Shown: positions 17,902 through 27,059 of the stretch, piece by piece | Layout of the letters: every line of letters starts with the position of its first letter | Position numbering within the stretch: the first letter of the stretch is position 1 | Assembly (NCBI GenBank): GCA_003151825.1 | Contig: PLYO01000041.1 | Coordinates: 225,068 to 289,067 of the forward strand | Source: Ignavibacteriota bacterium | GTDB lineage: Bacteria; Bacteroidota; Ignavibacteria; Palsa-1295 | DNA: 64,000 nucleotides | Direction: 5' to 3' | Made by a program: the position numbers and the translations under genes | The notes under the pieces: model-generated | What the model saw: the letters and a program-made list of their open reading frames with translations, nothing else | Database searches by the model: none | What the model was told of the DNA's origin: nothing

Positions 17902-19857
17902 CTAATTTCGTAAGGCTTCTGGCAAACCGATTGGTAACAGAACGGTAAAACAGCTTCCTATTCCCTTTGTGCTCTCGACAGAGATCGAGCCACCCATGAT
18001 CTCGACTAATCGTTTGGAGATTGTGAGTCCCAGCCCTGTGCCTTCGTGGAGCCTCGCAATACCGCTCGACTCTTGCTGAAATTCGCGGAAAAGCTGGGGC
18101 AAAAACTCCTCCGCGATTCCGATGCCTGTGTCTATGATCTTGATACGTGCTCTATCATCGTCCGAATTCTCGATGACGATGCGGACCATCCCGAGTTCTG
18201 TAAATTTAATCGCATTGCCGATCATATTTAAAAGAATGCGACCCAGGTAGTGTACGTCCACCATCATTTGAACCGGCTTTGCCGCTTCGACGAACAATTC
18301 AATTCGCTTCTCGTCGGCTTGTGCCTGGAGCAGCGTGGTTACTTTCTTTACCTCTTCCTCCAACGACACTAACTCCGGATTGAGTGTAACAGTGTTCGAC
18401 TCTACGCTCGCAAGATCGAGAATCCCTTCAATTGTTTTGTATAGTCTCTTTCCCGCATTTTCAATCGTTGTAGCGAATTCTACAAGCTCTGAACCTTCGA
18501 GACTATCAATCAGTACCGAGGAAAATCCGAGGATCGAGTTTAGTGGAGTTCGGATTTCGTGACTCACATTCGCGAGAAGACTTGTCTTGAGTCGATTCAT
18601 GTCTTCGGCATGTTCCTTGGCGGCTTGCAAGTGTTCGAAGGCGCGCTGCACTTCTTCCTCCGCTTGCTTGCGGCTGGTTATATCCAAAAACGCGGCGAGC
18701 GTACCCGTTATATGTCCTTCGCTGTTGCGGTAGGGAGAAATGTTCACATGAGCGCAAAGGAGAGAGCCATCCTTACGGGCTATGGAGATTTCATACTCTT
18801 CCAGATTACCAAGCAGCCATTTCTCTTTCTGTTGCATGAAGATCTCCCACGCCTGTTCTGGTAGGAAGACTTTATATGATGGCTTACCAAGAATTTCCGT
18901 TACTTCATATCCCGTCATCTCACCCATGCGCTTGTTTGCGTAGAGGATTTTGTCCTGCGTGTCGGTGATAAGCAGCCCTTCTCCCAGGCCTTCTACGACG
19001 GCCATAAAACGCGCTTCGGAATCGCCAAGCCCACTGCGGTGTGCCTTACCATTCGCTCGGTCGGTGATGTCACGAGATGTGACGACCATACGCCTTCCGC
19101 CGCTTTGCTCGATGATGGCTTTACCAACGGCTTCGAGCGTCCGCCATTTTCCGTTTTTATGCTTAAATCGAAATCGAGCCGAGTGCGGAATTCCCGGATT
19201 GGCAAGGGCCACCATGAAGACCGGCATCACGCGCGGAACGTCGAGCGCATGAATGAGCGCGAAGGCGTTGCGGCCAATTAAATCCTCTTGTGAGTAGCCA
19301 AGTAGGGGAGTGATAGACGGGCTCTCATACAGGATGTTACCGGTTATGTCAAGTTCGGTGACGAGATCGATCATATTGTCGATCAATGTTTCCGCCGATG
19401 GCTGTCTTCCATTCGAAGTTCTCAGTTCGAAGGTTACTGGCTCCCCGGCGTGATGCCCATTCGTCTGTGTGTGAGGTTCGACGTGGTGGTCGCGGAGAGC
19501 AAGAAAAATTGAGGGAGCGAGGCGTTGCAGTTCTGTTTCGAGCAAATAGTCCTGAGCGCCACGCCGGACCAATTCCATTCCTTCGATTTCATGTCCGGCT
19601 TGGAGTATGACAATCAATGGAATGTCTTGTCCAACGCTCCGAACAACATGGAGCACCGCATCGAATGTCATCTCAAAATGCCGTTGGACAAGCAGGACCG
19701 CATCGGGCGAGCGGCGATTAAGATGAGAGTGCAATTCGACTTTGTCTGCAGCGTAAGAAAATAGCACGAATAACTGCACGCGACGTAAATCGTCTTGCAG
19801 CGATTCGAGGCCGATGGAGCGGTCCTGTAAAATCAGTATGTTGGCTTCGCGCCGCAC
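17902..19857 (-). CDS. PAS-domain sensor histidine kinase with a degenerate receiver
   Basis: The 651-residue soluble kinase has four parts. Residues 1-120 have a receiver-like fold, but the phosphoacceptor position is Val57 (PDAVLLV) and the conserved Lys is Glu107 (GAQDYLLET), so it cannot be phosphorylated in the usual way. Two PAS domains follow (about 155-280 and 285-400), the second with a PAC-like segment. HisKA has its phosphoacceptor at His433 (NVSHEIRTPLN). The ATPase domain has LLNMIGNAIKF, DTGIGI and GTGLGL. No membrane segment is visible, so it senses something in the cytosol. No response regulator gene adjoins it. Confidence 0.9.
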   Translation of the reverse strand: MRREANILILQDRSIGLESLQDDLRRVQLFVLFSYAADKVELHSHLNRRSPDAVLLVQRHFEMTFDAVLHVVRSVGQDIPLIVILQAGHEIEGMELVRRGAQDYLLETELQRLAPSIFLALRDHHVEPHTQTNGHHAGEPVTFELRTSNGRQPSAETLIDNMIDLVTELDITGNILYESPSITPLLGYSQEDLIGRNAFALIHALDVPRVMPVFMVALANPGIPHSARFRFKHKNGKWRTLEAVGKAIIEQSGGRRMVVTSRDITDRANGKAHRSGLGDSEARFMAVVEGLGEGLLITDTQDKILYANKRMGEMTGYEVTEILGKPSYKVFLPEQAWEIFMQQKEKWLLGNLEEYEISIARKDGSLLCAHVNISPYRNSEGHITGTLAAFLDITSRKQAEEEVQRAFEHLQAAKEHAEDMNRLKTSLLANVSHEIRTPLNSILGFSSVLIDSLEGSELVEFATTIENAGKRLYKTIEGILDLASVESNTVTLNPELVSLEEEVKKVTTLLQAQADEKRIELFVEAAKPVQMMVDVHYLGRILLNMIGNAIKFTELGMVRIVIENSDDDRARIKIIDTGIGIAEEFLPQLFREFQQESSGIARLHEGTGLGLTISKRLVEIMGGSISVESTKGIGSCFTVLLPIGLPEALRN

Positions 19858-20139
19858 TGTGCCTAAGAGAAGAAAATATTACGACAATTCCAGACCATTG
19901 TTGGGGACAGCCCAGAATTCAGAGTCCGCTTTGAAGGGTCTCCCCGATGAACTTCGGAAGAGTGCGAAAATCGTGCCCTAAGTTCCCTGACCGCCAATTC
20001 CGGCACAATTGCCACTAATTCTCCGCCCTACTTGTTCACGCGCTTTGCAGTCGCAGAATCCAGCTTAGTTTAGTCGCTTTCGGGCTGGATACGGGCAAAA
20101 GCTCCGCTTTCTTACATAGTAATTTCGTTTAGAGGATCG

Positions 20140-22581
20140 ATGGCCAAGTCAGGGAAGAATAAGGATGTTACGAATGGTACGGCTGTGCTCGCACACGTCG
20201 AGGAATCCGGTTTGGTCGCGACGAATGGCTCGGCGAACGGAAGCGTCGCGGCCGGAGCGGAATTAACCAAGAAAGTTGGCACGCCGGGCGATGCCGTCTC
20301 GGACAAGCAACTCACCGCCCCGACGGAAGACCGCAAAATGAGCGGTGACGGAGCGATGGATAACTCCATCTCCAACACGGATTCCGAGATCGAACTTATC
20401 GCCGAAACTATCTCCCCGCACATCGCGCCAATTTCCCTCCAACGAATGCCGAATGGCGCCGAGCTTCGCGGCCCGCTTCCCGATGGAGCGCGCTCGTTCA
20501 ATGGCACATTCGAGCAAGCGGGCGTCGGGAAAGAAAAGTTGATGGAGTGGTACCGCCTCATGGATTTGGGGCGCATCACCGATATTGCCGCTGCAAATTA
20601 TCTGAAGAAGGCAATGGGATGGAGCTACCATGCTCCTTGCGCCGGGCATGAGGGCATCCAGCTTGCAATGGGTGTCAGTTTTCGCCAGAAGAAAGATTTT
20701 CTCTTCCCCTACTATCGCGATCTGATGACCTGCCTTGCGGGTGGAATCACGGTGGAGGAGTTAGTGCTGAATGGACTTTCGAAGGACACCGACATTGCTG
20801 GCGGTGGACGACACATGTCGAATCACTTTGCGAAGATGTCTATCGGCATTCAGAATGGCTCTTCTCTCACAAACAATCACGCGCAGCATACGACCGGTTG
20901 TGCGCGTGCTATCAAGTATTACAAACTCGGTGCGGTCGCCATTTTTTCGGGTGGTGAATCCGGAACATCGGAAGGATTTTTCTACGAAGCGGTCAATGGT
21001 GCCACGCGTGAAAAAGTCCCAGCCATCTTCGTTCTCCAGAATAACAAGTACGGAATTTCCGTGCCTGTCACCGATCAATCTGCGAACACGCGCGTCGCGG
21101 ATAACTGGCGCGGATTCAACAATCTTCTCATCACCTATTGTGATGGCACCGATGTTCTCGATAGCTACCGCGCCATGCAGGAGGCCTACGATTGGTGTCT
21201 GAGCGGTCGCGGCGCGGCGATGGTCCATGCCGATTGCGTGCGTATCGGCTCGCATTCGAATTCGGATCGCCACGATCTCTATCGCTCAACCGAAGAGATG
21301 GAAGCTGTCAAGATGCGCGATCCACTTGTGCTGCTTGGCGATTGGCTCATCAAGAACAACGTTGCAACCGCGCCAGAACTGAAGACGATTCACGAGGAGA
21401 ACAAGAAACACTTCTCAGAGTCTGCCGACAAAGCCGAGGCTGCACCGCCAGCCGATCCATCGACGGTGTTTGACTTCGTGCTTCCTTCAAATCAAATCGT
21501 CAGCACGAATTCCTACACCTTCCAGCCGGATGACATCGACACGAAGTTCTACCCATTCACCATCCCAAGCGGGAAGGATGAGGGGATGCAGTTTATCGAG
21601 GGCATTAATCGCACGTTGAAAGAGGAATTCCATCTCAATGCCAACACCTTCCTTTGGGGACAGGACGTGGCTTCCAAGAACAAGGGCGGCGTCTTCAATG
21701 TGACGAAGGGGATGCTGCAGGAGTTCGGCAACGAACGCATCTTCAATGGACCGATCGCCGAGGACTTTATTCTTGGAACAGCCACGGGTTTTTGCCGCGT
21801 CGATCAGCAGCATATTTGGGTGTGCGTCGAAGGCGCGGAGTTCGCCGATTACTTCTGGCCGGCAATGGAGGCGTTCATCGAGATTTCCCACGAATACTGG
21901 CGCACACGCGGGCAGTATTCTCCGAACATTTTGATTCGTCTCGCCAGTGGTGGATATATCGGCGGCGGGTTGTATCACTCCCAAAATCTTGAAGGTACAT
22001 TCACAACGATCCCCGGTATTCGCGTCGTGGAGCCATGCTACGCCGATGATGCACAAGGGCTTATTCGCACCGCCATGCGCACGCGGGGTGTGACAATGTT
22101 CCTGGAGCCGAAGTATCTGTATTATTACCCGAAGGCCAAGGCGAATCCGCTCCCCGATAATGAGCTGATCCCGTTCGGCAAAGCCCGCTTGCGACGAGAG
22201 GGTGGCGATCTCTCCATCATCACCTATGGCACAACCACGCACTTCGCGCTTCAAGCCGCAGAAGAGATTGCGAAGGAGAGTGGAGTTCAGTGCGATGTTC
22301 TCGATCTGCGTTCACTCTATCCATTAGATTTGAACGCGATTCTCAAATCCGTCGAGAAGACGGGTCGCGCTCTCGTCGTTCACGAGGATAAAGTGACTGG
22401 GGGGTTCGGCGGCGAGCTATCGGCGTTGATAACTGAACATGCGTTTAAGTCGCTGGATGCACCCGTGATGCGCGTTGGTTCGATTTTCACACCGGTCGGA
22501 TTCGCGAAGGTGTTGGAGGATGTGATTCTCCCGAACCCCGCGAAGATAAAAGATGCTGTGGGACGGTTGGCGAAATGGTAG
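20140..22581 (+). CDS. 2-oxoacid dehydrogenase E1, alpha and beta subunits fused
   Basis: The 813-residue protein decarboxylates a 2-oxoacid using thiamine diphosphate and passes the acyl group to a lipoyl E2. The alpha half spans roughly residues 140-430 and the beta half 475-813. Residues 1 to about 135 are a Gly/Ser/Thr/Ala-rich, probably disordered extension. The cofactor motif usually written GDG-x24-27-NN reads GES..QNNKYGIS. PIAEDF carries the glutamate that contacts the cofactor, and GGLYHSQNLE and the VHEDKVTGGFGG tail are typical. AGAGGA lies just before the ATG. Pyruvate or branched-chain substrate cannot be told apart; no E2 or E3 gene is nearby. Confidence 0.88.
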   Translation: MAKSGKNKDVTNGTAVLAHVEESGLVATNGSANGSVAAGAELTKKVGTPGDAVSDKQLTAPTEDRKMSGDGAMDNSISNTDSEIELIAETISPHIAPISLQRMPNGAELRGPLPDGARSFNGTFEQAGVGKEKLMEWYRLMDLGRITDIAAANYLKKAMGWSYHAPCAGHEGIQLAMGVSFRQKKDFLFPYYRDLMTCLAGGITVEELVLNGLSKDTDIAGGGRHMSNHFAKMSIGIQNGSSLTNNHAQHTTGCARAIKYYKLGAVAIFSGGESGTSEGFFYEAVNGATREKVPAIFVLQNNKYGISVPVTDQSANTRVADNWRGFNNLLITYCDGTDVLDSYRAMQEAYDWCLSGRGAAMVHADCVRIGSHSNSDRHDLYRSTEEMEAVKMRDPLVLLGDWLIKNNVATAPELKTIHEENKKHFSESADKAEAAPPADPSTVFDFVLPSNQIVSTNSYTFQPDDIDTKFYPFTIPSGKDEGMQFIEGINRTLKEEFHLNANTFLWGQDVASKNKGGVFNVTKGMLQEFGNERIFNGPIAEDFILGTATGFCRVDQQHIWVCVEGAEFADYFWPAMEAFIEISHEYWRTRGQYSPNILIRLASGGYIGGGLYHSQNLEGTFTTIPGIRVVEPCYADDAQGLIRTAMRTRGVTMFLEPKYLYYYPKAKANPLPDNELIPFGKARLRREGGDLSIITYGTTTHFALQAAEEIAKESGVQCDVLDLRSLYPLDLNAILKSVEKTGRALVVHEDKVTGGFGGELSALITEHAFKSLDAPVMRVGSIFTPVGFAKVLEDVILPNPAKIKDAVGRLAKW

Positions 22582-22863
22582 GGCTGATCCACTTGACCTC
22601 CTTGTAGTAGGAGTATGAAGGATGAGGATCTTTGAGTGGGTTTCTCGCATTCCTCGAATTGCAAAACTGTAACAGTCTCCTCATCCGTAAGTTTTTCTTA
22701 CGATTGAATTGCTTTGAGTCGTGGTTTTGAGAACGGGCAAGCTCAAATCAAGATTATTTAGCTTTCAGCTCCTGGTATCGGAACTCACGCGAAAGCTTAG
22801 CGTTGCAATACCGGGGAGTAACATGTTGCGTTGTCTTGGATTTACCGTCTAGCGTTACTACTA

Positions 22864-24684
22864 ATGAAATTCGGGAGATTTTTTTGCCAGATAGTTCTGC
22901 TGGCGACGATTCATATCTGTTCGCTACCTTCGGGGGCCAAGGCCCGCGTTTTGGTGGGTGAACCATGTTCTGCTGTGCGGACAGGTATTCTGCGCCAGTA
23001 CCCAATGCCCGGTGCGGTTGAGGTATCATGCGGTACAGGTATCGGCATTACAGCCGCTTCGAGATTCAACCTCGTGAATCGCTACGCCGCAGACTTCGAT
23101 GTTGTCGGATCCCGCTCCGGTCGTCATGGTGGAAGAATGTGCCTATCGCGTGATGGAAGCACTATCCTCTTCCGTCCGTATCGTGCTTTCGACCTTTCGG
23201 ATACCGTTCAGGTGACATTTTCGGGGAAGTTGGATGGTGGTGTCATGTTGACTGATACATTCCAGTTCATTACGGAAAAGAATCGTCTCGTCACACCTCC
23301 CACGACTGCCGTTAGCAGCCCAGCGTCGCTATTGCCTCTTCTCGGAGTTACTGTTGACAGCGCCCCTTCTCCGGGACGGTTGTTCCTCAATTCGACAGGA
23401 CAGCCCGACTTGGGTAACCTTTTGATCCTCAATGAGGACGGGAGGCTGCTCAAGTATTTTCCCGCAGAGACGATGGATTTTGGTGCCCAACCCAATGGGC
23501 TCTGGACGTACTTTGTCAGTCCCGATAGTGGTTATGCTGCCGTTGACTCGAATTTCACACCTATCCGCTTCTATCAGTGCACAAATGGAGTAAGCACCGA
23601 CCCCCACGACCTGGTCTGTTCTTCGGACGGTAGCTACACCATGCTCGGGGTCATCAAGACCACTGCCGATATGCGGCAGATTGTGGCCGGAGGCGATTCC
23701 AGCGCGACTGTCCAGAGCAATGTGATTCAACGGTTCGATGCCTCGGATAGTCTCATCTTCGAATGGCGGGGGTTGGACCATTATGAGATCAAGGACGCAA
23801 TCCACGAAGATCTGACGGGTTCTCTTATTGATTTCGAACACGCCAATTCCATCGACATCGATTCCGATGGTAATTATTTGCTTTCGAACCGTGCTCTCAG
23901 TGAAGTTACAAAGATAGACGGACGAACAGGAGCGATCCTGTGGCGATTTGGTGGTTTGCACAATCAGTTTGCAATCCAGAACGACTCGGTAGGCTTCAGC
24001 TATCAGCACGATGCCCGCCGCCTGCCCAATGGGCATATCACACTCTTCGATAATGGTAATTTCCGCGAGCCTGCCACGAAGCCGGAAAGCCGAGCAGTCG
24101 AATACACTCTGGACACGAGCACGATGACGGCACGTTTAGCGTGGCAATACCGACACACTCCTCCAGTGCGGGCAGCCGGGATGGGTTCCGTTCAGAGACT
24201 ACCAAATGGAAATACCCTGATCGGTTGGGGTGTGAATCTAACTGTGGATAGCAATGGAAACGGACAAACGGCCACCGCTACCGAGGTGACGGATTCCGGC
24301 AAGAAAGTTTTCGAGATGGATTTTCAGAATCCAGGTCCTCCTTTGATATCCTATCGCGTTCGCAAATATCCGTACACTGCTCGGTCTGCAGTGGCTGATT
24401 GGCCTCCCATCAATCCGCAGCAAATCAGCACGATACTTCCCACTATTTTTGAAGCAAGTGACGACGACGGTATCTCGTTCGAGACCACAAAACCAGAAGA
24501 GATTTCCGTTACGCTCCATGACATGCTCGGAAGGACTATTGAACGTGTTTATCAGGGCATGTCTTCCGGTGGTCCCCAACAATGGAAGTTGCCAAAGTCT
24601 GCTGGACTTTCGAACGGAATCTACTTTTGCGTCATTCAGTCCACGAGCGGGATGGTTGTCCGGAGCTTCGCCGTCGGGCGGTGA
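22864..24684 (+). CDS. Secreted arylsulfotransferase-like protein, copy 1
   Basis: The ATG at 22864 gives 606 residues and a good signal peptide (MKFGRFFCQIVLLAT..GAKA), matching the starts of the three paralogs. An Ig-like domain (about 35-140) precedes a propeller of the arylsulfotransferase (ASST) family. Likely active-site residues map onto enterobacterial ASST: DPHDL, HANSIDID, LLSNR and the catalytic YQHDAR, with His382. The last 75 residues are a T9SS sorting-domain-like tail (SVTLHDMLGRTIERV, SNGIYFCVIQS). ASST moves sulfate between phenols. The export route fits T9SS. There is no obvious ribosome site. Confidence 0.85.
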   Translation: MKFGRFFCQIVLLATIHICSLPSGAKARVLVGEPCSAVRTGILRQYPMPGAVEVSCGTGIGITAASRFNLVNRYAADFDVVGSRSGRHGGRMCLSRDGSTILFRPYRAFDLSDTVQVTFSGKLDGGVMLTDTFQFITEKNRLVTPPTTAVSSPASLLPLLGVTVDSAPSPGRLFLNSTGQPDLGNLLILNEDGRLLKYFPAETMDFGAQPNGLWTYFVSPDSGYAAVDSNFTPIRFYQCTNGVSTDPHDLVCSSDGSYTMLGVIKTTADMRQIVAGGDSSATVQSNVIQRFDASDSLIFEWRGLDHYEIKDAIHEDLTGSLIDFEHANSIDIDSDGNYLLSNRALSEVTKIDGRTGAILWRFGGLHNQFAIQNDSVGFSYQHDARRLPNGHITLFDNGNFREPATKPESRAVEYTLDTSTMTARLAWQYRHTPPVRAAGMGSVQRLPNGNTLIGWGVNLTVDSNGNGQTATATEVTDSGKKVFEMDFQNPGPPLISYRVRKYPYTARSAVADWPPINPQQISTILPTIFEASDDDGISFETTKPEEISVTLHDMLGRTIERVYQGMSSGGPQQWKLPKSAGLSNGIYFCVIQSTSGMVVRSFAVGR

Positions 24685-24957
24685 GAATTCGTGGCGGTAG
24701 CGTAGATAATCTCTCTGTCTCTGTGAGCGCAGGATCCTCCGATGTGGTTTTCGTTTTACAGCCAAGTCTGAAGACTATGCATCCGTTAACTTTTCTCATG
24801 TTGTCTTTTCACTGAGCTATGATTGAGACGATTGAAAGCTCCGCTCCTGTTTTTTTTGATTTCAGCATCGGAATACGGAACGGATGCTCTCCCAGCGCGT
24901 TGCAAACAAGCTCATTCGTACGGGCGCAGTCTTTGACTTAGCTTCGAGAGTTAATCC

Positions 24958-26778
24958 ATGAAGTTCCGGGTCTTGCTTTGTTCATTTTTGATGTTGGCGT
25001 CATTCCTTCTTCGTCCAGAAGTGGGGGTGGCTACACCATGCCTTGCGGGAGAGGCACATACCTCAAACACGCGAAGTACGGTTTTGAGACAGTATCCAAT
25101 TCCGGGTGCGATCGAAGTGTCGTGCAGCACGGGTATTGGTATTACTGCTGCTGTTTGCTTCGACCTGGCAGCTGCAACTGACTCCGCCAACTTTGAGGTG
25201 ATAGGATCACGCTCCGGTCATCATGCGGGAAAGATTATCCTTTCGTCAGATAGAAGTACCGCCACCTTTCGACCGCTGGCTGCATTCGATCTTTTCGAAA
25301 CGGTGCAGGTTCAAGTATCCCTAATATTGTTAGGCGGGGGCGTGGTCTCCGACACGTTTCAGTTCGTTACGGAGCAACGCCATCCGGCTCCTCCACCGAA
25401 AGGCCCACCAGATGGTGCCACGTCGCTCCTGCCCGAGATCCTTGTTACGATCGACAGTAATCCCACACCTGGACGCCTCTTTCTTAATTCGATGGGCGTT
25501 CCCGGTATGACCAATCTTCTGGTGATGAATGAAGACGGCTTGCTGAAGAAATTCTCTTCCGCCGATGCGTGGGGTTTTGAGTCTCAACCAAACGGGCAGT
25601 GGACCTACTTTAGTCAAATCGAAATGACTTTTGTTGCTATCGACTCCAACTTTACGAGGATTCGTTCCTATCAGACTACCAATGGTGCAACCACCGATTT
25701 GCACGACCTGATCTGCTCCTCCGATGGTAGCTATTCGCTGATGGGTCAGATTCAGACGACCAAAGACATGAGGAGTGAGGTATCTGGCGGAGATTCTGTT
25801 GCCACGATTATTAGCAATGTGCTCCAGCGGTTTGATGATTCCGATAATCTCGTCTTCGAGTGGAGAGGTATTGATCACTATGATGTCCGAGATGCGATTC
25901 ATGAAAATCTCACAGGTCCTACGGTGGTATTCCAGCATGCCAATTCTATCGACATAGATTCGGCGGGCAACTACATGCTTTCGAATCGCTACCTCAGTGA
26001 GATAACGAAGATCGATGGACGGACAGGGGCGATCATGTGGCGATTCGGTGGCGCCCACAATCAATTCACTGTTCTGAACGATTCGCTCGCATTCAGCTAT
26101 CAACATGATGCTCGATCACTGCCGAACGGACACATTACTCTCTTGGATAATGGTAATTTCCGATATAATGGAAATCTGCCTGAAAGCCGCGCCGTGGAAT
26201 ATGCTCTTGACACGAATACCATGACAGCAAGGTTGGTCTGGCAATACAGGCACTCTCCGCGGGTATGGGCTTCGGCGATGGGTTCCGTCCAGAGACTATC
26301 CACTGGCAACACCCTCATCGGCTGGGGTCAGAATATAGCATTAGGCGTTCCGGGAACGGGACCAACCGTCACGGCCACTGAAGTAACAAACGATGGCACC
26401 GTTGTTTTTGAGTTGGCCCTCGATAACGGGGATGCTCCCATCTTCTCCTATCGTGCGCGGAAGTATTTGCCGGTAGCGCAGCCAGTGGGAAGGCTGCAAT
26501 CGTCCGCTAATCAGGGAGCGAGTGCCTCCGCTGAGCCTTCCTTGATGGAATCATCCGGCGGTTATGAGCTTTCATTCCAAACGTCCGAATCCGAGCGCAT
26601 TTCTGTGACTGTACGGGACGTGTTGGGAAGGGTTGTCGAACCCCTCTTCGATGGCATATTGCCAGCAGGTGGTCAACGACTGCATTTCCAAACTACGGGA
26701 CTTTCGAATGGTGTCTACTTTTGCCTAATTCAATCCGCGAGAGGGGCTGTTGTTAGGCGATTCGCAGTTGAATGGTGA
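24958..26778 (+). CDS. Secreted arylsulfotransferase-like protein, copy 2
   Basis: This is a 606-residue paralog of copy 1 with the same layout. A signal peptide (MKFRVLLCSFLMLASFLL) comes first, then an Ig-like domain (about 40-145), an ASST propeller and a T9SS-like tail (SVTVRDVLGRVVEPLFDG, SNGVYFCLIQSARG). Predicted active-site residues are intact: DLHDL, HANSIDID, LSNR and YQHDAR with His383. A 273-base gap without genes separates it from copy 1, so it may have its own promoter. Divergence from copy 1 at the protein level is considerable, so the duplication is not recent. Confidence 0.85.
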   Translation: MKFRVLLCSFLMLASFLLRPEVGVATPCLAGEAHTSNTRSTVLRQYPIPGAIEVSCSTGIGITAAVCFDLAAATDSANFEVIGSRSGHHAGKIILSSDRSTATFRPLAAFDLFETVQVQVSLILLGGGVVSDTFQFVTEQRHPAPPPKGPPDGATSLLPEILVTIDSNPTPGRLFLNSMGVPGMTNLLVMNEDGLLKKFSSADAWGFESQPNGQWTYFSQIEMTFVAIDSNFTRIRSYQTTNGATTDLHDLICSSDGSYSLMGQIQTTKDMRSEVSGGDSVATIISNVLQRFDDSDNLVFEWRGIDHYDVRDAIHENLTGPTVVFQHANSIDIDSAGNYMLSNRYLSEITKIDGRTGAIMWRFGGAHNQFTVLNDSLAFSYQHDARSLPNGHITLLDNGNFRYNGNLPESRAVEYALDTNTMTARLVWQYRHSPRVWASAMGSVQRLSTGNTLIGWGQNIALGVPGTGPTVTATEVTNDGTVVFELALDNGDAPIFSYRARKYLPVAQPVGRLQSSANQGASASAEPSLMESSGGYELSFQTSESERISVTVRDVLGRVVEPLFDGILPAGGQRLHFQTTGLSNGVYFCLIQSARGAVVRRFAVEW

Positions 26779-27059
26779 ATGAGTGGTATCACATTAGGGA
26801 AATATCCGCACGGAGAAAGAATTCACCGAGCGCGGGGTAACATTCGTCCCACCCTCGGTGTCGCTAAGGTAGTGGAATTCACCCTCCCAGATGGACTTCA
26901 CCGAATTCATAATGAATTTTTGTAACCGGAGGATGAATTCGCGTTCTTGTATTCCAGAGATGTGCCTTCTGAATCGGCATATTAATGGGAGTTCACGACG
27001 CAATTGTCTGCAATCTCGCACACTGTCCATTTTCGTGATTACGAGTTAACGCAAAGTCC

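Noticed and set aside
21487..22254. 255-residue minus-strand frame opposite the E1 gene
   Set aside because: Antisense to the conserved beta domain; codon and residue make-up are those of a shadow frame.
26794..27030. 78-residue minus-strand frame between arylsulfotransferase copies 2 and 3
   Set aside because: Arg-rich with no family match; the gap looks non-coding.
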